Source of the DNA: Girardinichthys multiradiatus
Lineage: Eukaryota; Chordata; Actinopteri; Cyprinodontiformes; Goodeidae
DNA length: 64,000 nucleotides
Assembly (NCBI RefSeq): GCF_021462225.1
Contig: NC_061808.1
Span: 26,139,119-26,203,118 of the forward strand
Direction: 5' to 3'
Position 1 is the first letter of the stretch, and every line of letters starts with the position of its first letter. Shown here piece by piece: positions 1 through 10,985 of the stretch. Below the pieces are notes generated by a model. That model was not told the DNA's origin, did no database searches, and saw only the letters and a list, made by a program, of their open reading frames with translations. The translations under genes and the position numbers were made by a program.

Positions 1-3000
1 AGATCAGGTGTCTGTCCGTCCCCAGACTCACCAATACTGCCTCTGCTTTGACAGGGACATGCATGACGGCTATGATGCCAATATTGCTTGTTGTTCCAAT
101 CCCTGTAGCTCCACGAATGATGGATGGAGACAGGGTTGAAAAAGGAAGGATGATGAAGGGGAAGGGGGGATTCGGGGCTGTTTGGACCGCCTCGGGCTTA
201 GGCCATTAAAGGCGGTAGCAGTGCTGGTGGAGTATGTGTGTGAGCTCTCAACCAGCTAATGAGAATATTTAACATTTGCTGAGTCCACAGTGTGTTGAAA
301 CTCATTCATCACTCCACTGATTCAGTTCTTGCTAGTTGAGCATGTTGATTATGCAAGATGCATGCCTTCGGGCCTGAGGATGACTTTAGGAAGGTGTGTT
401 TAGTGCAAGGAAACACTCCAAGAGCAACTGAAAGGAGCTTTATTATCAATCAAGATTCCAAAAACCAGCTCAAATTTGTAAATGGTAGATGTTCATCTTG
501 AATCCCCATCATCCATTCCCCTTGTAACCATTATGTCTAAGAGAATTATTTTTCTCAGTCATTAAGCTTACATGTTAAGAGTCTTTTGGAGTTTTTGAGA
601 AACAAACGGTAGGTGGAAAAAATAATTCAAAAGAGCTGAACATTTTTTTGACATGCAAATGATTTTAAAAATGGCACAAGGCCAGTTCTTTAGGACATCC
701 TTCATGAGGAAAAAAATGTGCTTGAATTGATATGTCACCATTGCACCTGAAACTAAACCTGACCCTTGTATTATTTGAGAGGTGGTACCCACACCTTTGG
801 GGAGCTGATGCTTAACTTTGCTGGAGAGAGAGACCTGACAGACATCAACTTCACAGCGAATCACTGGCCTGTTAACAGCTGGGGGGGTTAGAGGCGATCT
901 CTCTTTGTGAGGCTGAGATGAATATAGTCAACCCTCTTTCCATGAACACAATAAAGATGCATTCAGTAGATACACTACTGCTGATTAAAAATGAATTATT
1001 CTACATCTTTTAACTTCACATTTGGATAAAGCAGTAACGAGAATATGTTCAGAGTTTGCTGCACAGCTGGAAAAGGTGTTAACTGCCTTCTCAAACACGA
1101 ATTACTAAAAAGATTTTCCAAATACTTCAAACTGGCTTTAAAAACATAGAAAAAAATAAAAACCAATCTGTGTTCTCCGAGACCGGGTTCATTTCTGCAA
1201 TGGTATGTTCCTGAGGGCATGGATTGACAGCTCTGATCAGTGGCTTCTACTACTTGGTACTAAACATATAAGGCAATTTGGGCTCACTGCTGGGATATCC
1301 TGCTGATACGGTGCCAGATGTCGGCGCAGTGGGAGGACAAAAGCCCAGGAGGGCAGAAGATATGTTCTGCTATGATAAGCACTATCAGTTTATCTTTTAA
1401 TCCTGGTTGTCACAGTGGAAACTTTGAAAGGCCACCAGGTGTAAAATGGACTAAAATGGGGATTCAAAGCTGTCAGTCAGTGTGAAGCTGCACAAAGTAA
1501 AGTCACAAAAGTAAGTGTATCACTCTTTTAACCTTTTTTAAGTCCAGTTCTGAGAGAGCCAAAGTGTTCAGGGCAGATACATTAGTCAAATGAAGGCTTG
1601 CCCAGGTTGAAAGGTTTGCCCAGTAAATGTCTTGTATACAGATGCATAGTTTGGTAGTAGGGATGTAATATTATGATTATTATGAATAAATCCATCACTA
1701 TTATAAATGTCAATGGGATTTCTTTCTAAATGTACAGAAAATATACAAAAAGTTTAATTACACACTGAGGTTGGACCCTGTATTGTTCTCCAGTTTTCTG
1801 AAATTATCAATAATAATAATAATATTAAAAGCCACCTTTCTCACCAACACAGAATTTCTTTTGTATTAAATTATATCTGTTTAAGTTTAAAGGTTTTTTT
1901 TTTTTTTTTAAAACAAGGCAACTTGTTTCTCATTTAGATTAAATTATATAAAGGTAGAGGTTTAAAAAACATAAAAAATAATGGAATAACCATCCAGCCA
2001 AAATAAAAAACAGAAGCCTACCACAAAAGTAATGAAGATATGTACTTTCTGTTAAATATATTCAGAGTCCAACTATCTGCTGATGTTTTTATGAGAGGAG
2101 AAAATGCTGAGAGCTATCGAGCAGTTTTAAAATATGCAGTTTGAAGCTCAGACTCCAGCATACATGGTTAAGGTACTTATTTTGAATTTCTGCCAAATTC
2201 TGCCAAATTTTTGCCCAATTTTGCGTTTGCTGCTTGGCTGCGATAGCGGTACCCTAATGCATCTATTGAAGACGAGAACATCTTCAGTCTTCTTGGTGCT
2301 CTTTGGTTGCCGAAATATCCCTTTTTTATTTAAATTTAAAAGTCTTACAATGGTAACCATTAAAACTGTAAACTCTTTCATTCCCATTTGCTAATTGGAT
2401 AGTGTGAGGTCTTCTTACATCCACATTTCAATATATCACAGCATTATCTGACGTGCCCAAACAGACCAAAAACGTATCAACCTATGAACAATGTGTCAGT
2501 ATATCTCTAAGTCCTTAAACTTCACATATTGTACCAATTATGGTCTAGCATGTATAATGTGTTCAGAAACAAATCTCTGAATTTGCTTTACACACACTCT
2601 AAATGTCCTCCAGCTGGTGATGGCAAACAAGTGTTATTTGTTTAGAATCAGCTTTGCATTTTAGCTTCGTGTTGCATTGTGGAGATAACTTTAATTCTCT
2701 GACAAAGTGATGAGCCATTGCCTCTTCTTTCTCAAAGTCTGCATTTATTTGTATGCTTTTCACATCTAATCCTAAAACATTTGCTTGAATATTTCATTTT
2801 ACAGTTTCGCTGCCCATGTTCTAACTTGCTTGCCGGCATCAAAAGGATTTAAAGTAAAAACAAATAGGACCAAGAGTAGATTTTTTATTGCATTTTTCTT
2901 TAAAATTCATTTTATTGGTTTATATTTTTAGATTCCAGTTTTAATCTTAGTATTTTTCTTTAAGATGTCTTTTCGCCATAGTTTGTGGCTTATTATTGAA

Positions 3001-5803
3001 ATTTAAACAAATTATCAAAATTTGAACTAATAAAATTCATAAATGTAATCCATCTTGGTGGTTTTGGTATAAGGTGAGGTATACTACACCTTAAAAGATC
3101 TCTTCAGCTTATCTGCAGAGTTGAATCCTGCAAACTGCTTCCCCATATTGACTGCCCAAATATACACACACTGCTCTTTTAGCACTTGATAAGACCTCTG
3201 AGGCATCTACTTTTTTATAGGCTTTTCTTAGAGCCCTTCACGTAACCAGCTTATAAATCCATTCATAGAAATTCCATACCAACAAGTATACTACCAAGGA
3301 GGCTGATATCCTTTCCAAAAACTGAGAGGAGTCCCCCATCCTGTCGCTGTGATGTGTCAAACCAGCCAGTGACCGTGATATGACCTCACCCAAACGCAGA
3401 CATGTCTGCAGGGTGAAAGTGAGGTGAACGTGCATGTGTGTCTGCACCTGTGTTCTATTTATTGTGTCCTAGATGTTTGCGGGTGTGCACTCAGACCTAT
3501 GTATTGTGATGGCAAACTGGTTTTGTAATCGAAGAGCAGCCTGCACTCTACCTGACCCCTGCGGCGATGAGTATTACATGAGCAGTATGGCTAAAGGAAC
3601 CCAGCCCAGTCTAGCCAAACACGCTGCAACTTTGCAGAGGGCCCTATGACTATTTAATGACCATTTCCAGCGCACGGGCCCAGAAAAATACCTCCTCCTA
3701 AAGTGTGTGTTTCTGCTTTATCCAGAATGAACCATTCCCCTGTGAATGAACATGGTTGTTGGCTGACAGTGACAGCATGGCTGTGTCAGCACTGTGTTGC
3801 TTGACTATTGTATGAACTTTTTTTCCCCAACTGTAGGGGATTGGGTAACATAACACTTGGATTTCTCATATTGCTCAATGTTAAGTTTTAGCATTTTTAT
3901 TTTTCATCTGGTGTTGAGGAAAAAACAACTCCCAGTGACAATAATATTCATTGATTTGTCCTTAAATACGGTTGGTTCTTCCACAAAATAATTAAGATAA
4001 ACGGCCTAGAGCACAAATGTCAATAGTAATTCATGTTTCTTTTATATAGTGTAAAACCTCTGAGGTCATCCTTCACTATTGTTGATATTCCTAGTAGCTG
4101 CTTAAAGATATATTAGCAATTGCCTTGCCTACCTTTAGTACTGACCCCATGTTGGTTACTACACCAGTTTTAAAATATTTGTAAAATATTTGCACCTTAA
4201 TAAATAGCCTGTTAACATGTTTTGTTCCCAATTCTTTAGATCCAGAGACATTGGGTTGCTAATTATTGCCAAATCCCTGCCATAATCTTTATGGAACTTT
4301 GTGTCCTCATTTCAGAATCACTTTCTAACCTATTTAAAAATCTTTCTTTTCAGTTTTAAACCTTTTACCCATTACCCAAAGTTTCTGTCACACAATTTGA
4401 GCTATCCTTCACATCTATCTGATCAAATACATTGCATTAAGTGCATAATGATGATTTTATTATTTTTATTACAGCATTGCAAATTTTGCCAACAAATGTT
4501 TTATCACTGTTCAAGAATACCATACTTTAATCAAATTGAAAATGGATACCATTGACTGCAAAATATAATTTGTATAATAATTTTTTTACTCTGAGAATTT
4601 ATCTTAGATTACAAAAAGGAATAGGTAGGCATCAAATTAATGCCATGTTTGAAAAATATTTTTATTTGCATTGTTTTTATTTTAAATAAATCTGATTTTA
4701 TTTTTCAGAAACCTGGCTTTCCCTTGACTTAAACTGCAGCAATTACTAAGATATTAGGAATGTTAACAAAATTTAAGGATGTGTTCTGACTTTTACACAC
4801 TCTTACATTCTCCTTTTGTGATTAACCTCCAATAACCAGTCCCTGCAATAGTGACAACACCATTATCTTCCCGGGCTGCAGTAATTTATCAGCACTTGAG
4901 GCGGCTTTGGATGATTATATATTCCACAGCACAATCTCCAGCATATCATTAAAAATGTTGCCTCTTTGGCTTGTAGAACTTTTGTGAATACAAGCAGCAG
5001 TGAAAGTGAGCACGCAAAGTTTACATCACTGGGTTTGATTGCAAATTGAAAATGTGTGTGTCTCTGTCCATGACTTGTTTTATTTTGTGTGGGAAAACGA
5101 GTCGGTGCTTGTAAATTTTTTAATCAGTTTCTTCCCCAAGCATTATTTGTTTCATCTCTATTCATTTGACTTTTCTTTCTGTGATGCACAGAAATTAGTA
5201 TTTTTAATTTTCCCTCTCTGTGGCCACAGTAGTTGCTGTTCAGCCTTAGAGGAGCCACCAAGATGGCTTTAATGAACACAGTGTCTTTGTGTTCCAACAG
5301 ACAATGAAGAGTAATGACGGTATTTCTAGTATTTTAAGATTTTTGCTTATGTATGTAAACCTAAGCAAATGACCATGCATGCAAAGCAATGCAAAGATTT
5401 GTAGCTTTTAAATGTCACAGGGAGGCAGCTCTCTAAGGGAAAATGAGGATATTTGCAGTTCGTAACTGGAAAAAAGTCAATAAGCACTCACTAACTAGAA
5501 GGAACGTCGATTCCAAGTCCCATGCTAATATTTCTCTGTCATTTAGAGAAATGGCCATGACAAGCCAGGTAAAAGAAAAAAAGGTGTTTAGCCTGAGGCT
5601 CTCCAAGCTGTGAGCGTAGCCCAACACCCACTGTAAATTTTTCCAATAAAGATTTTTCTACCTCATAATTATGGTCTTTGGTTTGTAAGAATAAAATACA
5701 CTTTGAACATAATGGTTTTAAAACTTGGAAAGATTATAATAAACCCAGACAAACACCAGGATTCTAAACCTTTTCATTTTTGCTTGTGTCTTGTACTCAA
5801 ATA
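1..5803. other. Intronic/non-coding stretch, no gene recognised
   Basis: AT-rich, stop-rich DNA in all frames; the short open frames here show no domain, codon bias or splice context that I recognise. It is best read as part of the long 5' intron of klhl29, whose first coding exon is at 56336. About 4810-5030 is less AT-rich, non-repetitive and carries TAAT-type motifs, so it could be a conserved non-coding element. Bases 5067-5110 match 14781-14824 perfectly in inverse orientation (see findings). No known transposon remnant was recognised before 5804. Confidence 0.5.
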
Positions 5804-6003
5804 CAGGTCCTTCTCAAAATATTAGCATATTGTGATAAAGTTCATTATTTTCCATAATGTAATGATGAAAATTTAACCTTCATATATTTTAGATTCATTG
5901 CACACTAACTGAAATATTTCAGGTCTTTTATTGTCTTAATACGGATGATTTTGGCATACAGCTCATGAAAACCCAAAATTCCTATCTCACAAAATTAGCA
6001 TAT
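5804..6003. repeat. Tc1-A copy A left terminal inverted repeat
   Basis: This 200-bp repeat is matched in inverse orientation at 7214-7413. Within it an 18-bp motif occurs twice in the same orientation: outer copy 5813-5830 (CTCAAAATATTAGCATAT) and inner copy 5986-6003 (CTCACAAAATTAGCATAT), 16 of 18 bases shared. Two direct repeats per inverted repeat is the IR/DR layout known from Sleeping Beauty-type elements, where they are transposase binding sites. That these two motifs are binding sites here is inference. Confidence 0.85.
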
Positions 6004-6080
6004 TTCATCCGACCAATAAAAGAAAAGTGTTTTTAATACAAAAAACATCAACCTTCAAATAATCATGTACAGTTATGCAC

Positions 6081-7085
6081 TCAATATTTGGTCGGGAATC
6101 CTTTTGCAGAAATGACTGCTTCAATGCGGCGTGGCATGGAGGCAATCAGCCTGTGGCACTGTTGAGGTCTTATGGAGGCCCAGGATGCTTCGATAGCGGC
6201 CTTTAGCTCATCCAGAGTGTTGGGTCTTGAGTCTCTCAACGTTCTCTTCACAATATCCCACAGATTCTCTATGGGGTTCAGGTCAGGAGAGTTGGCAGGC
6301 CAATTGAGCACAGTGATACCATGGTCAGTAAATCATTTACCAGTGGTTTTGGCACTGTGAGCAGGTACCAGGTCGTGCTGAAAAATGAAATATTCATCTC
6401 CATAAAGCTTTTCAGCAGATGGAAGCATGAAGTGCTCCACAATCTCCTGATAGCTAGCTGCATTGACCCTGCCCTTGATAAAACACAGTGGACCAACACC
6501 AGCAGCTGACATGGCACCCCAGACCATCACTGACTGTGGGTACTTGACACTGGACTTCTGGCATTTTGGCATTTCCTTCTCCCCAGTCTTCCTCCAGACT
6601 CTGGCACCTTGATTTCCGAATGACATGCAGAATTTGCTTTCATCCGAAAAAAGTACTTTGGACCACTGAGCAACAGTCCAGTGCTGCTTCTCTGTAGCCC
6701 AGGTCAGGCGCTTCTGCCGCTGTTTCTGGTTCAAAAGTGGCTTGACCTGGGGAATGCGGCACCTGTAGCCCATTTCCTGCACACGCCTGTGCACAGTGGC
6801 TCTGGATGTTTCTACTCCAGACTCAGTCCACTGCTTCCGCAGGTCCCCCAAGGTCTGGAATCGGCCCTTCTCCACAATCTTCCTCAGGGTCCGGTCACCT
6901 CTTCTCGTTGTGCAGCGTTTTCTGCCACACTTTTTCCTTCCCACAGACTTCCCACTGAGGTGCCTTGATACAGCACTCTGGGAACAGCCTATTCGTTCAG
7001 AAATTTCTTTCTGTGTCTTACCCTCTTGCTTGAGGGTGTCAATAGTGGCCTTCTGGACAGCAGTCAGGTCGGCAGTCTTACCCAT
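6081..7085 (-). pseudogene. Tc1-A transposase, one nonsense mutation
   Basis: This is a DDE transposase that would cut and paste its own element in the nucleus. The frame of 334 codons starts at the ATG ending at 7085 and finishes in GFPTKY. The N-terminal half has two helix-turn-helix regions (about residues 8-45 and 66-105) separated by a basic GRKKCGRKR stretch. The catalytic residues are visible as FSDES, QHDL and NPIENLW. The only lesion is a TGA stop at 6333-6335, where other copies have the Trp codon of GKWFTDHG; it separates the second Asp from the catalytic Glu. The remainder of the frame is undamaged, so loss of function looks recent. Confidence 0.92.
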
Positions 7086-7213
7086 GATTGGGGTTTTGAG
7101 TGATGAACCAGGCTGGGAGTTTTAAAGGCCTCAGGAATCTTTTGCAGGTGTTTAGAGTTAACTCGTTGATTCAGATGATTAGGTTCATAGCTCGTTTAGA
7201 GACCCTTTTAATG

Positions 7214-7413
7214 ATATGCTAATTTTGTGAGATAGGTATTTTGGGTTTTCATGAGCTGTATGCCAAAATCATCCGTATTAAGACAATAAAAAACCTGAAA
7301 TATTTCAGTTAGTGTGCAATGAATCTAAAATATATGAATGTTAAATTTTCATCATGACATTATGGAAAATAATGAACTTTATCACAATATGCTAATATTT
7401 TGAGAAGGACCTG
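7214..7413. repeat. Tc1-A copy A right terminal inverted repeat
   Basis: Inverse partner of 5804-6003 with only scattered mismatches. It also carries the inner and outer ATATGCTAAT-type motifs at its two ends and closes in GGACCTG before the flanking TA. Confidence 0.85.
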
Positions 7414-7415
7414 TA

Positions 7416-8184
7416 CATATTCGGGGCAGTTTGTCCTTTATGGTAAAATTTAAATTTGCTTGCGTGCATACTGGATTCCTATTGTAAATTTGAACAGACA
7501 ATAGTAGTAGATTGCAGGATTTTAAAGAGAGCCTGTTAAATTTTCACTCAATTGTTTGGAGAACCCATTCAGCTTCCATACCTTTACCACAGTAAAACAG
7601 ATTGGTTAAACTGGTCATTACAGGGATTTTTGTGCATTAATCATTGCCTTTGAAATTGTATTTATGCAGGTGGTTGTTTTATATTTTTATTTTTTTTAGT
7701 TTGCTCACTTGGTGGTATCAAATGCTTTTGTTTTTATCTATAGTAACAAAAAGAAAAGGGCACCCACAAAAGCATTTTAGCCACCTTAAGCAATGTGTGC
7801 AGCAGACATGTAGTCCACTCATAACCTCTGATGGTGAATGAATTTTCTCATTATTGTATTTTTGCCCTGAAGATCGTTCTTGGCTATGTGCTGTCCTGTG
7901 TGAATGTGCACTTTATTTTACTAACCATTCCCCTCCAGTTCCCCACTTCGTCCCCATGGCTCAACCTTTCACTGTTCTTCAGCTTTTCTCAGCAGTTTGG
8001 ACATAATTAAATCAACAAACATTTGCAGTTTTGGTAGCTGAAAGCGCTACTTCACGTTAACAATGATCTGTATTTGGTAGTATTATTATACAGTAAAGAA
8101 GCAAACAGATTAGTCAAATGGTAACATTGTTTTATTGCTCCCTGCAACCCAAAGATATCCATAAACACCTGACTGTCAACGGCT
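7416..8184. other. Intronic stretch, nothing recognised
   Basis: AT-rich non-coding DNA with no recognised repeat family, gene or splice-supported exon. Confidence 0.4.
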
Positions 8185-8613
8185 ACCATCTCATTATGAT
8201 TACAGAGAGTGGTCGGGAAAAGAGAAAATATTCAGCAAGTGGCAGCTATGCGGACGAAAATGCCTTGTTAATATCAGCGAATTAAACGATAATGAGCCAC
8301 CAGAGATGATAGAAAGACAACAGTAGCCCAAACTGCCACTCTCTATAACCAAGGTCTGTGGAATACCATCTCTGAACGCACAACATTACAGGCCTGATGC
8401 AGATGGGCTACAGCAGCAGAAGACCACACCGGATACCTCTCCTGTTAGCTAAGAACAGGAAGCTGAGGCTACAGTTCACACAGGCTTATTGAAGTTGGAC
8501 AGTTACTGCATAAACATCAGAGCATGGATCCATCATGCATTGTTTACAGGGTTCAGGCTAGTCATGGTGTTATGGAGGTGGGGAAAATTTCTTCACATCC
8601 TTTTTGGCCCCTG
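8185..8613 (+). mobile_element. Tc1-D relic, fragment of an old Tc1-like transposase
   Basis: The plus strand carries a decayed central piece of a Tc1-like transposase gene. Recognisable phrases include GAGTGGTCGGGAAAAGAGAAAA, shortened here to its reading EWSGKEK, then TERTTL, RWATAAEDHTG and the nucleotides coding for LLLAKNRKLRLQFTQAY. The family is the common fish and frog Tc1 lineage whose ends read AGGTACACC...CCACTTTATTAGG. Both termini are missing here and the frame has many stops and indels. A longer relic of the same lineage lies on the minus strand at 52620-53622. The fragment ends directly in a microsatellite. Confidence 0.8.
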
Positions 8614-8623
8614 TATTTATATA

Positions 8624-8654
<31 letters not shown>

Positions 8655-8794
8655 ATATATATATATAGATATAGATATATAGATATATAGATAGATATAT
8701 ATAGATACAGATATATATAGATATAGATAAATATAGATATATATAGATGTCGATATATATATATAGATCGATATATCGATCTATATCTATATAT

Positions 8795-8833
<39 letters not shown>

Positions 8834-8840
8834 TATATAT
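8614..8840. repeat. Compound AT / ATAG microsatellite
   Basis: About 225 bases of alternating TA runs and TAGATA units. It is interrupted by short variants such as GATCGATATATCGATC, which make part of it self-complementary. It abuts the Tc1-D relic and is a likely site of length polymorphism. Confidence 0.95.
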
Positions 8841-9834
8841 CAATTTCTGTTTATACTGAAATTTACTTATAGAGTAGGAACAAAAAAGAAAACTCCAAAC
8901 TCCTAAAGTTCATACTAGTATCAAAGTCCTATTAAAACGAGACTCCAGTCTACCTTTATGGTAAAAAAAGTAGTATTAACTAATTCTCTCATGAGCTCGG
9001 GAAGATTTCCAAAGAAGGCCCCCCATGTGTATTGTAGAGAGTAATCTTTGCTCAATATCATCTTTAGAGAAAAGAATGAGAGGCATGGAACAAAGGTGGA
9101 TGCAAATGAAGAGGGGTCAAGCCATTTAATACATGGTAATTGGACTCGGCGGTACCTCTGACGGTGACCTTTTTCAGTTGTGGCCATAAGCGGGTTACTG
9201 GCAGAATGGATCCCTCTGTGGAAATAGAAATATTAAGTGAAGTCCAGTGAAGTTGATACCACAAACCAATCAGGGAATTATTCATCATGTCAACCCCACA
9301 CACTTTCTACTTTCACATTTGTTTATGTTGTCATAACAAGGTTTGATAATTGCATTTTTGCTCTAGGGGACATTGTTCCCAATTCAATCTCTCTGTCCTG
9401 CTTTTGATGATGGTTTATTCAATGCATATATTAATAATTTTAACATGCATTCCTGATTGTGCAGGCCCTTTCATCCAAATGCACATTAGTAATTTTAAAG
9501 ATAAAACCAATTTCAAAGCTGCTGATGCAGATGGATTTGTCAAACAGACACGTTTGTTGACTTCTATCATTTCCTCCCGCTATTCAAAGAGCTGAATTTA
9601 TTCCGAATTTATTAATTTACATTGTGCTTGAATATGATTGTGACAGTCATACTGCTAGGATTTTATTAATTTTTAAAATATGTGAAATGTTAAGTGAATG
9701 CTCACTAACAAGGTAAAAAATTTTAGCCCTCATACCTCATTTTTATATTGCTGTGATGTAAACAGGAAAAAACAACCAAGTGGTCCAACTGAAATTCCCA
9801 TAAATCCACCTGAATATAGACATCTAAATGTAAA
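8841..9834. other. Intronic stretch, nothing recognised
   Basis: No gene or repeat family recognised. The terminal 150 bases before 9835 may include a highly decayed left end of the following Tc1-C relic, but I cannot align it with confidence. Confidence 0.35.
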
Positions 9835-10983
9835 TGAAGAACTTTAAAGTTGAAATTATGCCACAGTAGGTATGTGAATCTGTTGCCTTGTCTTTTGGTC
9901 TATGTCTCTTACAGTTTACACAAGTTGAGATGTTTGTTTGTTCATTCTTCTTTGCAAAACAGCTCACCTCAGATTGGATAGAGAGCAAAAATGAATTGTA
10001 AGGTCTTGTCACAGATTATCAATTCTACTTTTTTCCTGACTTAGATATGGCCATTCTAACAAATAAATATCCATTCATATAAACAATTCAGTTGTAGCTC
10101 TGGGTATATGTTTAAGGTGTTTGTCCTGGTAGAAGGTGAACCTCTGCCCAAGTGTAAAGTCTTTTGCAGCCTTGTTCCTGGATAGCTTGATCCAAGTTCT
10201 AATTGGCTCTGACCAGCTTCCATGTCCCTGTTGACGAAAAGCATCCCCACAGTATGATGCTGCCGCCACCACCACTGTAGAGATGATGTATTCAGGGTGA
10301 TGTGCTTGGTTTTCCCACCACACATACCTATATTTGCATGTAGGCCAAAATGTTCATTGTTGGTCTCATGTGACTTGGGTACCTCATTTCACATGTTTGA
10401 TATGAGAGTCCCCTGCCTGGCAAACCTTAGATATGACTTTAGTGGCACTAGTGGCCTTTGGTGACCGTAATCAGACAGGATAGGGACAGGAAGCGAAGGG
10501 AGCATGGCATGTAGCAAAGGCCTTAATGTCAAGAATTGTACCACATATGGCTGTGTTGAGGATATTAGCCTCTCTATATGTGGCACCAGCTCAACTTCAC
10601 AGGCATCCACTACCTAAATAGGACTTCTCATGGCTTTTTTTCACTAATGGCTGTCTTTTTGCCATTCTTTCATAAGGGCCAGATTTGTGGAACTTCTAGT
10701 TGTCCTGTCAACAAATTTCCTCCCCTGACCTGTGGATTTTGCTGCTCCTACATGGTTACCATGGGGCTCTGGGCTACTTATATAATTACTTTTCTTGTGT
10801 GACCTGTTAGTTTAGGTGGATGACCATGCCTTTCGTAAGTTTAGTGACGTTCCATAATTGAACTGGTGTTGCATGAAATGTTCGTAAGCTTTGGATATTC
10901 TTTGATAACCTCATCTTGCTTCAAGATTTTCCACAACTGTATCTCTGACATGCCTGGTTTGCAAGTACTTGTGCAGGGCACTG
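9835..10983 (-). mobile_element. Tc1-C relic 1, decayed Tc1-like transposon
   Basis: This is a minus-strand relic of an abundant fish Tc1 lineage. Read on the minus strand it still shows the second catalytic block as RRFTFYQDKHLKHIPRA (10075-10190 region), upstream pieces resembling the TANMWR and KRYVW region, and the N-terminal RQVRDTVVENL stretch near 10930-10960. It ends at 10983 in GGGCACTG followed by TA, as expected for this family, whose ends read CAGTGCCTTGCAAAAGTATTC. The left end is too decayed to place exactly. Many frameshifts and stops make it inert. A SINE copy is inserted at 10438-10609. Confidence 0.8.
10438..10609 (-). mobile_element. tRNA-derived SINE, decayed copy nested in Tc1-C relic 1
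   Basis: The minus-strand sequence aligns with the better preserved SINE at 17958-18153. Shared blocks include the tail-proximal GGCCACTAGTGCCAC, the CCTGTC region, and a degraded box B read as GGTACAATTCTTG. It interrupts the Tc1-C transposase relic between sequences that are contiguous in other copies (CAAACCTT and GGACTTCTCATGG), which fixes the order: Tc1-C first, SINE second. Possible decayed target duplications are ACCTTAGATATGA and ACCTAAATAGGA. The poly(A) tail is no longer visible. Confidence 0.65.
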
Positions 10984-10985
10984 TA

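Larger units (their letters stand above)
5804..7413 (-). mobile_element. Tc1-A copy A, Tc1/mariner transposon (1610 bp)
   Basis: This is a complete-length Tc1-like DNA transposon with its transposase on the minus strand. It begins CAGGTCCTTCTC and ends with the inverse, flanked on both sides by TA (5802-5803 and 7414-7415), the target duplication of this superfamily. The two ends are 200-bp inverted repeats (5804-6003 and 7214-7413). Four near-identical copies occur in the window at 23435, 36199, 46855 and 49539, so the family was active recently. The transposase is broken by one stop codon, so this copy could move only with enzyme supplied by another copy. It is not inserted in any older repeat that I recognise. 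Confidence 0.95.

Noticed and set aside
5094..5114. AACGAGTCGGTGCTT resembles the end of the Streptococcus pyogenes Cas9 tracrRNA hairpin
   Set aside because: The matching arm needed for the hairpin is absent, no repeats, spacers or cas genes occur, and the context is a fish intron. The shared dozen bases are coincidence.
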